This document shows, one piece after another, positions 34,172 through 42,400 of a DNA stretch of 64,000 bases. Numbering within the stretch: the first letter of the stretch is position 1; every line of letters begins with the position of its first letter. Origin of the DNA: Modestobacter roseus (GTDB lineage: Bacteria; Actinomycetota; Actinomycetes; Mycobacteriales; Geodermatophilaceae); the NCBI RefSeq assembly GCF_007994135.1, contig NZ_VLKF01000001.1:558001-622000 (forward strand). Reading direction: 5' to 3'. The notes below the pieces were generated by a model, which worked only from the letters and a program-made list of their open reading frames with translations, was not told where the DNA came from and made no database searches. The translations under genes were made by a program, and so were the position numbers.

Positions 34172-35824
34172 ATGACCATGGCGGGCGGAGCGACGCAGGA
34201 CGAGACCTTCGACGTGGTGGTGGTGGGCAGCGGGGCTGCCGCGTTCGCCACCGCGCTCGGGGCGGTCGACGAGGGGCTCAGCGCGGTGCTGCTGGAGAGC
34301 ACCGACAAGTGGGGTGGCAGCACGGCGATGTCCGGGGGTGGCATGTGGCTGCCGGACAACCCCCTCATGGCCCGCGACGGGGTGGGGGACTCCCGGGAGG
34401 AGGCACTGACCTACCTCGCGGCGACGGTGGGCGAGGAGGGGGCGGCCGCTTCCTGGGCGCGGCAGGAGGCCTTCGTCGACGGAGTGGCGGACTTCGTCAC
34501 GACGGCCGAGCGGCACGGCATGCGCTTCGCCCGCGCCACCGACTACCCCGACTACTACCCGGAGCGCCCGGGCGGCAAGGTCGGGCGCTCGATGGAGGTC
34601 GAGCCGCTGGACTCCAAGGCCATCGGGGACTGGTGGCGCACCCTGCGCAACGCGGTGCCCCTGCCGGCCAAGACCGACGACGTGTGGCTGCTCGGCCGGG
34701 CCTGGTCGACGCCGGGCGGGTTCGTCCGTGGTGCGCAGTTCGTCTTCCGGGCGCTCGGCGGGATGCTGCGCGGCCAGCGGCTGGCCGGCATCGGCGTCGG
34801 CCTGGCCACCTCGTTCTGCCAGGCCGTGGTGGTGAACGGGCGGGTGCCGCTGCGGCTCAACTCGGCCGTGGAGGACCTGGTCGTCGAGGACGATCGCGTG
34901 GTCGGCGTCCAGATCACCCGCGACGGCCGGGCAGTGACCATCCGCGCCCGGCGGGGCGTGATGCTGGCCGGCGGCGGGTTCGAGCACAACGTCGACTGGC
35001 GACAGAAGCACCACGGCATCGACGGTGCGCCCTCGGGCAACCCGGGCAACGTCGGGGGGCCCATCGCGATCGCCCAGCGAGCCGGCGCGGCCGTGGAGCT
35101 GATGGACGAGGCGTGGTGGGGCGGGTCGATCGCACCGCTTCCGGGCTCCTCACCAGCCTTCATCGTGGGCGAGCGCTCGATGCCGTACTCGATCATGCTC
35201 GACGCGGACGGGGATCGGTTCGCCAACGAGTCCGAGTCCTACGTCGACCTCGGTCACCACATGCTCGCCCACGACAAGGACGGCCCGTACTGGCTCGTCG
35301 CCGACGCCCGGCACGCCCGCCGGTACCTGCGGACCTTCGCCCTGGACCCGCGGGCCAACAGGGCGATGCGCAAGGCCGGCATCATGGTCAAAGCCGACAG
35401 CGTCGACGAGCTCGCCCGCGGGCTGGGGGTGCAGCCGGATCGCCTGCGCGCCACCCTCGAGCGGTTCAACGGCTACGCGCGCGCCGGCAAGGACGGCGAC
35501 TTCGGCCGGGGCGACTCCGCCTACGACCGCTACTACGGCGACCCGACCGTCCGGCCCAACCCGTGTCTCGGCCCGCTGGAGAAGGCGCCCTTCACCGCGT
35601 TCAAGGTGGTGATCGGCGATCTGGGCACCAAGGGCGGGGTGGTCACCGACGGCGACGGTCGGGCGCTGCGCGAGGACGGCTCGGTCATCGACGGCCTGTA
35701 CTCGGCGGGCAACAACTCCGCCTCCGTGATGGGCCGTACCTACCCCGGGCCAGGCTCGACCATCGGGCCGGCTGTGGTGTTCGGCATGCGCGCCGCCCGG
35801 CACATGGCCCGCTCCGGCGGCTGA
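34172..35824 (+). CDS. KstD-family FAD-dependent dehydrogenase
   Basis: A 550-residue flavoprotein of the 3-ketosteroid delta-1-dehydrogenase/fumarate reductase family. The N-terminal dinucleotide motif is VVVVGSGAAAFATALGA with a following Glu (LLEST) for FAD ribose. GGSTAMSGGGMWLPDN is typical of the family. The C-terminal AGNNSASVMGRTYPGPGSTIGPA matches the KstD region that carries the catalytic Tyr and a substrate-binding Gly. It probably desaturates a 3-ketosteroid or similar cyclic ketone; the exact position is not readable. ATG 34172 follows GGAGGGGAG. Divergent TetR and downstream MarR genes frame it. Confidence 0.85.
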   Translation: MTMAGGATQDETFDVVVVGSGAAAFATALGAVDEGLSAVLLESTDKWGGSTAMSGGGMWLPDNPLMARDGVGDSREEALTYLAATVGEEGAAASWARQEAFVDGVADFVTTAERHGMRFARATDYPDYYPERPGGKVGRSMEVEPLDSKAIGDWWRTLRNAVPLPAKTDDVWLLGRAWSTPGGFVRGAQFVFRALGGMLRGQRLAGIGVGLATSFCQAVVVNGRVPLRLNSAVEDLVVEDDRVVGVQITRDGRAVTIRARRGVMLAGGGFEHNVDWRQKHHGIDGAPSGNPGNVGGPIAIAQRAGAAVELMDEAWWGGSIAPLPGSSPAFIVGERSMPYSIMLDADGDRFANESESYVDLGHHMLAHDKDGPYWLVADARHARRYLRTFALDPRANRAMRKAGIMVKADSVDELARGLGVQPDRLRATLERFNGYARAGKDGDFGRGDSAYDRYYGDPTVRPNPCLGPLEKAPFTAFKVVIGDLGTKGGVVTDGDGRALREDGSVIDGLYSAGNNSASVMGRTYPGPGSTIGPAVVFGMRAARHMARSGG

Positions 35825-35897
35825 TCCGCCGGTGAGACCCGCCGGGAGCCGTGCACCTACCGGGTGCGCCGGTCCTGGCGCAACGACAGGAGATCGC

Positions 35898-36461
35898 GTG
35901 ACCGCTGCACCTGACCGTGGCTTCGAGGCAGATGATCGTCCCAACAGCTCCCGTCGGTCCGTCCGGACGGACGTGGACGGGGTTCCTGGCTGCGTCACGG
36001 ACCCGGAGCTGGCTGCCTTCGCCGCCCTGGAGCGGGAGGTGACGCTCCTCCTGCGTCGCTCGCGAACGGTGCAGGGTCGGTTGGGCGGGCAGGTGCACGG
36101 CGGCCTGGACGGTGCCGTCTACGCCTTGTTGCTGCTACTGGACGACGCGGGGCCATTGCGGGCCGCTGACCTCGTCGTCCGGCTCGGCATGGATAAGAGT
36201 GCAGTGAGCCGGCAGGTGGCCTCCTTGGTCGAGCTCGGGCTCGTCGAACGGACAGTGGACCAGGAGGACGGACGGGCTCAGGTCCTCTCGACGTCCGCGG
36301 AGGGGCACCGTCGGCTGAGCCGGATCCGGGCCGCGCGGCGGGCGCGTTGGGAGGCAGACCTGAGCGGCTGGGAAGTCGAGGACGTGGCCGCGCTGGCCGC
36401 GCTGTTGGAACGCCTCAACCAGCTGGGTGCGGTGCACGAAGTGGAGTCCGCCGCGAGGTGA
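35898..36461 (+). CDS. MarR-family regulator
   Basis: A 187-residue winged-helix regulator. The DNA-binding part is GPLRAADLVVRLGMDKSAVSRQVASLVELGLVERTVDQEDGRAQVLSTSAEG, the classic MarR wHTH with the DxxRxxxL-like wing. Helices before and after form the dimer interface. GTG 35898 follows CAGGAG; the frame is open upstream without family resemblance. It lies 73 bases after the KstD-like gene on the same strand, and is the last core-like gene before the probable defence island. Confidence 0.9.
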   Translation: MTAAPDRGFEADDRPNSSRRSVRTDVDGVPGCVTDPELAAFAALEREVTLLLRRSRTVQGRLGGQVHGGLDGAVYALLLLLDDAGPLRAADLVVRLGMDKSAVSRQVASLVELGLVERTVDQEDGRAQVLSTSAEGHRRLSRIRAARRARWEADLSGWEVEDVAALAALLERLNQLGAVHEVESAAR

Positions 36462-36719
36462 GCGCGCGGGACTGCCGCTGGTTCCGCGGGCCGAGTAGCT
36501 GGTGGCGGTGCTCGTTCGGTCCCAGGCTGATGATCGGGTGCTGGGTGAGCTGGTGGGGGGAGCAGGACAGCGTCCTCGAAGGGGACGTGGGCTCCCCGCA
36601 GGCAGCTGGCGGAGGCGCGAGAGGCCCTGCGAAGGGCGGTTCGCCGGGCGAGGTGGCAGTTTCAGGGCGGCGTGCACGATCCGCTGCGGGCGGGCCCGGG
36701 ACGGCGGCAGACTGCGCTG
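36462..36719. other. Non-coding junction before the defence island
   Basis: About 260 bases without a supportable gene. Short frames here have no family resemblance and no ribosome site. Confidence 0.4.
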
Positions 36720-37688
36720 ATGGCCGCGCCTGGGGACGTCCTGCCGGAGATGCGCGCCGGGCTGGAGTTGCTCGTCGCTGGGGCGGCGGCGCGGGTCGAC
36801 CTGTGCAGCCCGTTCCTGAGCGGCGGGACGGCGCTGTGGCTGGCCGCGGCGGCGGCGGCCAGCCCGGCGGAGTGGACGTTGCTGACGAGGCTGGACGCGG
36901 TGTCGGCCGCGGGCGGCTTCCTGTCCGTGCCGGGGCTGCGGGCGCTCCGCGACGCGGGCGTGCGGCTGCTCCACGCCGACCGGCTCCACGCGAAGGTGTT
37001 CCTCGCGGACGGGGTGTCGGGTCTGCTCGGGTCGGGGAATCTGACAGCGTCCGGGCTCGGGGAGCCGACCAAGCCGAACCTGGAGCTCGGGGTCGCCCTC
37101 GACGCCGCGCAGGCCGCAGTCGCCGACGGGGTCCTCTTGGGGTGGCGCGCGGCGGCGAGGCCGATCACGTCGTCGATGCTCGACGAGTGCGAGAAGCAGG
37201 CGAAGGGCCTTCGGGTGCCCGCGCCGCGGCTGCCGGGCGGCGAGTCCGCGGACGACGTCGAGGCGGTCCTCGCGGAGGGGCTCGCGGCGAAGCAGGTCTG
37301 GATCAAGGCGCTGTACGCGGACGCCGCCGAGGCGGACCGGCCCTGGTCGCCGGGCGACTGGATCGCAAGCCCTGCGGTCCGCCGTCCTTCGTTCGCCGTC
37401 GGCGATTTGCTCCTGGTCTACGCGTCGTACGCCCGGGTCTGCAACGCTGTCATCCGCGTCGTGGCACCGACCCGGCTTGACCCGTCGTTCGCCGTCGCGC
37501 AGGGCACGCCGCAGGACGAGGCCGACCGCTGGCCGTGGATCACGCCGGTCGAGCCCGTGCTCCAGGTGCCCGCGGCCGACGGCGTCCCGCTGCAGCGGCT
37601 CGGGCTGACAGGGCAGTCGCTGCAGAACGGGCACACGCGGATGCCCGTCGGCGGGCTCGCGGCGGCCCTGCGGCACATGCGTCCCTAA
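36720..37688 (+). CDS. PLD-family nuclease with EVE-like C-terminal domain
   Basis: A 322-residue protein. The N-terminal half is a phospholipase D-like domain with one HKD site: LHAKVFLAD (His90, Lys92, Asp97) and GLLGSGNLT (Ser105, Asn107), with Glu122 further on. The H-K-N-E order and spacing resemble single-HKD nucleases such as the restriction enzyme BfiI, which act as dimers. The C-terminal part (about 205-320), with FAVGDLLLVYASYARVCNAVIRVV and a Trp-rich turn RWPWITPVEPVL, resembles EVE/PUA-like domains that read modified bases. A role as modification-dependent nuclease is inferred, not shown. ATG 36720 is chosen; GTG 36672 is an alternative. It is convergent with the HEPN-type gene and upstream of the type ISP enzyme gene. 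Confidence 0.7.
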   Translation: MAAPGDVLPEMRAGLELLVAGAAARVDLCSPFLSGGTALWLAAAAAASPAEWTLLTRLDAVSAAGGFLSVPGLRALRDAGVRLLHADRLHAKVFLADGVSGLLGSGNLTASGLGEPTKPNLELGVALDAAQAAVADGVLLGWRAAARPITSSMLDECEKQAKGLRVPAPRLPGGESADDVEAVLAEGLAAKQVWIKALYADAAEADRPWSPGDWIASPAVRRPSFAVGDLLLVYASYARVCNAVIRVVAPTRLDPSFAVAQGTPQDEADRWPWITPVEPVLQVPAADGVPLQRLGLTGQSLQNGHTRMPVGGLAAALRHMRP

Positions 37689-37723
37689 CCGTCGACGACG
37701 CCGCCGGAGCAGCGACGGAAGGT

Positions 37724-38236
37724 CTAGGCGCCGGCGGCCGGCGCCGGCGCGGCGAGCCGTCGCAGGAGCGGGCCCGGCTCGACGCCTTGCGACTCCGCTG
37801 CGGCGAAGACGAGCGCGGCGACGGCTCGCAGCGCGTCGTGGACCGCGACCTCGTAGTGCGTCGCGTCGCTCTCGCCCTTGCGGCGCGTCAGGAGAAGGAG
37901 CGTCTCCGGGGAGCTCCAGATCGGCGTCCAGCCGAACGGGCCGTCGGAGCCGTCGGTGGACCGCTGCAGCCTGCCGGTGCCCGTGGCGTACTCGTCGAAG
38001 TGGGTCACCATGTCGCGGACGTTCTTGAGGTCCGGCGCCCTGCGCAGGCACTCCGCGACGGCCGGGTGGTCCCGCCCGAGGAGTCGGGTCGCGCCGACGA
38101 CGGCGTTCTGCAGCGCGATCACGCACATCATCCCGTCGACCTCCCCGTCGACGTCCCTGCCCCGCGCCGCGGAGGCGTGCCCGTCCGCGGCGACGAGGAA
38201 GGCGTGGGAGTAACCCAGCAGCGTCCTTACGCTCAT
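37724..38236 (-). CDS. HEPN-type hypothetical protein
   Basis: A 170-residue, mostly helical protein of unknown function. LKNVRDMVTHFDEY contains Arg74-x4-His79, the R-x(4-6)-H motif of HEPN domain ribonucleases. The region before it, GMMCVIALQNAVVGATRLLG, would be the first long helix pair of the fold. HEPN proteins often act as toxins or effectors in anti-phage systems. No MNT-type antitoxin adjoins; instead a probable 49-residue protein is encoded 44 bases upstream on the same strand. ATG 38236 is the only good start. Its end faces the PLD/EVE-like gene across 35 bases. Confidence 0.55.
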   Translation of the reverse strand: MSVRTLLGYSHAFLVAADGHASAARGRDVDGEVDGMMCVIALQNAVVGATRLLGRDHPAVAECLRRAPDLKNVRDMVTHFDEYATGTGRLQRSTDGSDGPFGWTPIWSSPETLLLLTRRKGESDATHYEVAVHDALRAVAALVFAAAESQGVEPGPLLRRLAAPAPAAGA

Positions 38237-38280
38237 GACCCGAGCCTGCCAGGCCCCACCGCACGCACCGCGCCCCGCGG

Positions 38281-38430
38281 TCAGAGATCGGGGCCGCGCC
38301 CAGGCCAGCAGAGCCGCCGGACCAACTCCTCGTCGTGACGGACGGGCCCGACGACGTCGCGGTCACGCAGGAACGCCAGCATCTCGTCGACATGGTCCCT
38401 GTCGATGTGCTCCCCCCGCGCCGTGTGCAC
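38281..38430 (-). CDS. Small hypothetical protein upstream of HEPN-type gene
   Basis: A possible 49-residue protein, charged and helical (ARGEHIDRDHVDEMLAFLRD ... RHDEELVRRLCWPGRG). GTG 38430 is supported by GAGG six bases upstream. The frame continues upstream but that part is Arg/Pro-rich and looks non-coding. It is on the same strand as the HEPN-type gene, 44 bases ahead of it, so it could be a partner or antitoxin (inference only). No family is recognised. Confidence 0.3.
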   Translation of the reverse strand: MHTARGEHIDRDHVDEMLAFLRDRDVVGPVRHDEELVRRLCWPGRGPDL

Positions 38431-38436
38431 CGTAGC

Positions 38437-39430
38437 CCTCAACCGGGAGGCCCGCTCCCTGTCCCGCCCCGGGTTCAGTGGAGGCTCGGAACTAACGCAG
38501 TGACGGTCGCCGTCGCGGTGTGGTGCCGGTCGAAGAGGTCCTCCTGTTCGGCCGAGGGGCAAGGCCGATCTCGCCGCCAAGCCGCGGACTTCTCACCCAG
38601 CCGACCTCTTGGCTAGACGTGTCCTGACCGTCACTTTGACCTGTCAATGGCTCGCCCCGGCGTACTAGCTTCCGACGCTGCGCCCGGCTCTCGGTTCAGT
38701 GCGCTTGACAGGCTGGCGGCTTTCCTGGGACGTCAACGCAGAACGGGGCCGTTGGGCGACGACGTCCACAACCCGATGGCGGTAGCGGCCACCGGTAACG
38801 TGCCCGGTAACAGGGAATGCTCGAGCTGCGTGCCACTCGCGACCTCGCCCACGACGACCTCGCCGAAGCCGGCGGGGAGGACAGCCCGAGGTGGTCCTCC
38901 CTTGCGTCAACATCAACCCGGCTGCGGACCGACCGCCTGATCACCGGGCTGAGCCGCCCACCCACGACTCCACGCGGGCCCGGGTCGTCCACCCGCCAGC
39001 CACCTCTTCAGCCAGCGGTGGTTGCAGTTCTGGTTGCAGTTGCGCTGAATCCGTAGCTGTTCGCCCTTATTCGCCGCTGTGTTGAGAGGCGCCAAACCTG
39101 CTGTTCAGAGGGCCGTTTTGGACGCCGGCCGACGACCACGAACGCGATCATGACGGCCTGGCAGTGTCGGGGTCGGGAGTTCGAGCCGGCAGCCCCTCTG
39201 ATCAAGTCGCGGCCGTAGGCCGCTTTCGAGCGCCCGCCGATCGCGGTAGACACGTCAAGTAGCCCAGCACCACGTGTTGCAGCGCCTCAGATGACGGGTT
39301 GGACGAGGTGGTTGTCAACCGTAGGTCAACATCGATGGACGCGGGTCAGTCGATCTTGAGCCCTGCGAGGGGGAGACTCGTCCGGGCGGGGCAACCCTGT
39401 CCCGACGCGCTGTCGGGCAAGATGCGAAGC
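38437..39430. other. Gene-poor stretch before the type ISP gene
   Basis: About 990 bases contain no convincing gene. Visible structure: a 12-base tandem unit with core GGTTGCAGTT at 39020-39029 and 39032-39041; a palindrome GGTTGTCAACC at 39310-39320; and a tRNA T-loop-like TTCGAGC near 39179 that does not fold into a tRNA. The composition is lower in GC than the flanks, consistent with acquired DNA. The last part should hold the promoter of the restriction enzyme gene. Confidence 0.45.
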
Positions 39431-42400
39431 GTGACGGGGACCATCCACACTGTCCTGGACCGACTTCGCAGCGAAGCGCTGGACGAGCGGGACAAGGGCA
39501 GCAAGTTCGAGCGACTGATCAGGGCCTACCTGACCTCCGACCCCGAGTGGAAGTCGCGGTTCTCCGACGTCTGGCTGTGGTCGGACTGGCCCGAGCGCGC
39601 CGGCCGGCCGGACACCGGCATCGACCTGGTCGCGGCGAACGCCGACGACGGCGGGCTCACCGCCATCCAGTGCAAGTTCTACGCACCGGGTCGCACGGTC
39701 GCCAAGGCCGACATCGACTCGTTCGTCTCCGCCTCCGCCTCCGCCCAGTTCACCAAGCGGATCGTGTTCGACACGGCAGCGGGCTGGTCGTCCAACGCCG
39801 AGGAGACGCTGGCGGGGGGAGTGGCTCAGCGCGTCGACATCGGCTACCTCGCCGACGCCGCCATCGACTGGGACCAGTTCTCCTGGACGACGCCGGAAAT
39901 CGTCGTCCCGACGGGCAAGAAGGCGCTGCGCCCACACCAGCAGAAGGCGCTGGACGACGTACGTGCCGGGCTCATCGAACACGACCGTGGCCAGCTGGTG
40001 ATGGCCTGCGGCACCGGAAAGACCTTCACCAGCCTGCGGATCGCCGAGGAGCTCGCCGGTGCGGGTCGTAACGTGTTGTTCCTCGTCCCGAGCATCCAGT
40101 TGCTGTCGCAGAGCCTGCGGGAGTGGATGGCCAACGCCGAGGTCGACATCCGGGCGCTGGCCGTCTGCTCCGACGTCAAGGTGGGCCGGCGGGCGGTGTC
40201 CGACGACGCGGACCAGCTGCCGATCGACCTGACAGAACCCGCCTCCACCGACCCGCAGACGCTGCTGACCCGTTTCCAGGCCGGCACGGCTGACGGGCGG
40301 ATGCGGGTGGTGTTCTCCACCTACCAGTCCATCGACGTGGTGACCCGCGCCCAGGAGCTCGGCCTACCCAACTTCGACCTCGTGATCTGCGACGAGGCGC
40401 ATCGAACCACCGGGGTCACCCTCGCCGAGTCCGACGAGTCGGCCTTCGTCCGGGTGCACGACGCCGATGCGCTGAAGGCGACCAAGCGGCTGTACATGAC
40501 CGCAACTCCCCGGGTGTTCGGCGAGGAGGTCAAGCGCAAGGCCACCGACGCCGACGCGGTGCTGGCCGACATGGGGAACGAGGCGGTATTCGGGCCGGAG
40601 CTGCACCGGCTCGGCTTCGGGCAGGCGGTGGAGGCCGATCTGCTCACCGACTACAAGGTGCTGGTGCTGGCGGTCGACGAGAAGTACGTCGCGGAGAACT
40701 TCCAGCAGGCCATGGCGCACTCCGGCGAGATCCAGCTCGATCAGGCGGCGAAGCTGATCGGCTGCTGGAACGGCCTGGCCAAAAACTTCGGCCCGACGTC
40801 GGCCGATGGGGATGTGCCGGCGGCCGTTACGGCGCCGATGCGGACAGCGGTCGCCTTCGCCCAGCACATCAAGGCGTCCAAGGCCGCAGCTGCCGCGTTC
40901 CCCGACCTCGCCGACCGGGCGCTGATCGACGCACCCGAGGGCCGCCCCCGGCTGCGCGTCCAGGCCGCGCATGTCGACGGCACGATGGGCGTGCACGAGC
41001 GCAACGCTCATCTGGCGTGGCTCCGGGAGCCCGCACCCGACGGCGTGTGCCGCGTGCTCACCAACGCCCGCTGTCTTTCCGAAGGCGTGGACGTGCCGTC
41101 GCTGGACGCGGTTCTCTTCCTCACCCCGCGCGGCTCGCAGGTCGACGTCGTCCAGTCGGTCGGGCGGGTGATGCGCAAGTCGCCGGGCAAGGAACTGGGG
41201 TACATCGTGCTGCCGGTGGTGGTGCCCACCGGTGTCGCGCCGGAGGAGGCGCTGCGGGACAACGAGCGCTACAAGGTGGTCTGGCAGGTGCTGCAGGCGC
41301 TGCGCAGCCACGACGACCGGTTCTCCGCGCTGGTCAACCAGATCGAGCTGAACAAGCACAAACCCGACAAGATCGAGATCGTCTCGATCACCGGTCCCAC
41401 CGACGGCGACGGCGTCTCCGTGCCGGATCCCGATCAGCCGGCGAAGAAGGGCACCGAGCAGTTGCTCATGGAGTTCCCGGCCGACCAGTTCCGGGACGCG
41501 ATGTACGCGCGGATCGTCGACAAGGTCGGCGAGCGACGCTACTGGGAGTCCTGGGCGAAGGACATCGCCGACATCGCCGCCGCGCACGTCACGCGCATCA
41601 AGGGCCTGCTCGCCACGCCCGGGGCGGCAGCGACCGAGTTCGAGCACTTCGTCGCGGGGCTGCGCGGCAACCTGAACGATTCGATCACCGACGACGCCGC
41701 GATCGACATGCTGGCCCAGCACCTCATTACCCGGCCGGTGTTCGAGGCGCTGTTCGCGCACTCCAGCTTCCTGGCCGGCAACCCGGTCGCCCGAGTCATG
41801 GAGAACATGCTCGCGGTGCTCGACGAGCACGCATTGGAGAGCGAGAACGAGACCCTCGAGGGCTTCTACGACACCGTGCGCAAGCGGGTCGCCGGGGTGG
41901 ACAACGCCGCCGGCAAGCAGCGGGTGCTCGTTGAGCTCTACGACAAGTTCTTCGCCACCGCATTCCCGAAGACAGTGGCCAAACTCGGCATCGTCTACAC
42001 GCCGGTGGAGATCGTCGACTTCATCCTGCGCTCGGCCGACGAGGTGATGCGGGCCGAGTTCGGCCAGGGGCTCACCGACGAGGGCGTGCACGTCCTCGAC
42101 CCGTTCACAGGTACTGGCACGTTCCTGGTGCGGCTGTTGCAGAGCGGGCTGATCGAGCCGCACGATCTGGCCCGCAAGTACGCAAACGAGCTGCACGCCA
42201 ACGAGATCCTGCTGCTGGCCTACTACATCGCGGCGGCGAACATCGAGACGACGTACGAGGAACTGGAGGGGGCGCCGCAGCCGTTCCCCGGTCTCGTGCT
42301 GACCGACAGCTTCCAGTCGTGGGAGGACGGCGACCAGCAGGACATCGACGTCATGCCAGAGAACAACGATCGCCTGGAACGGCAAAAGCAGCTGCCGATC

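Noticed and set aside
36502-36720. 72-codon frame upstream of the PLD gene
   Set aside because: No ribosome site or family resemblance.
38647-38940. 97-codon plus-strand frame in the gene-poor region
   Set aside because: Random-looking composition and no start signal.
39170-39200. tRNA-like T-loop GAGTTCGAGCC
   Set aside because: Flanking bases do not form a T stem or acceptor stem, and no other tRNA arms are found. At most a relic.
40364-42385. 673-codon open frame antisense to the type ISP gene
   Set aside because: High GC leaves antisense frames open; the composition (Val/Arg/His-rich) matches no family, while the sense strand has all expected motifs.
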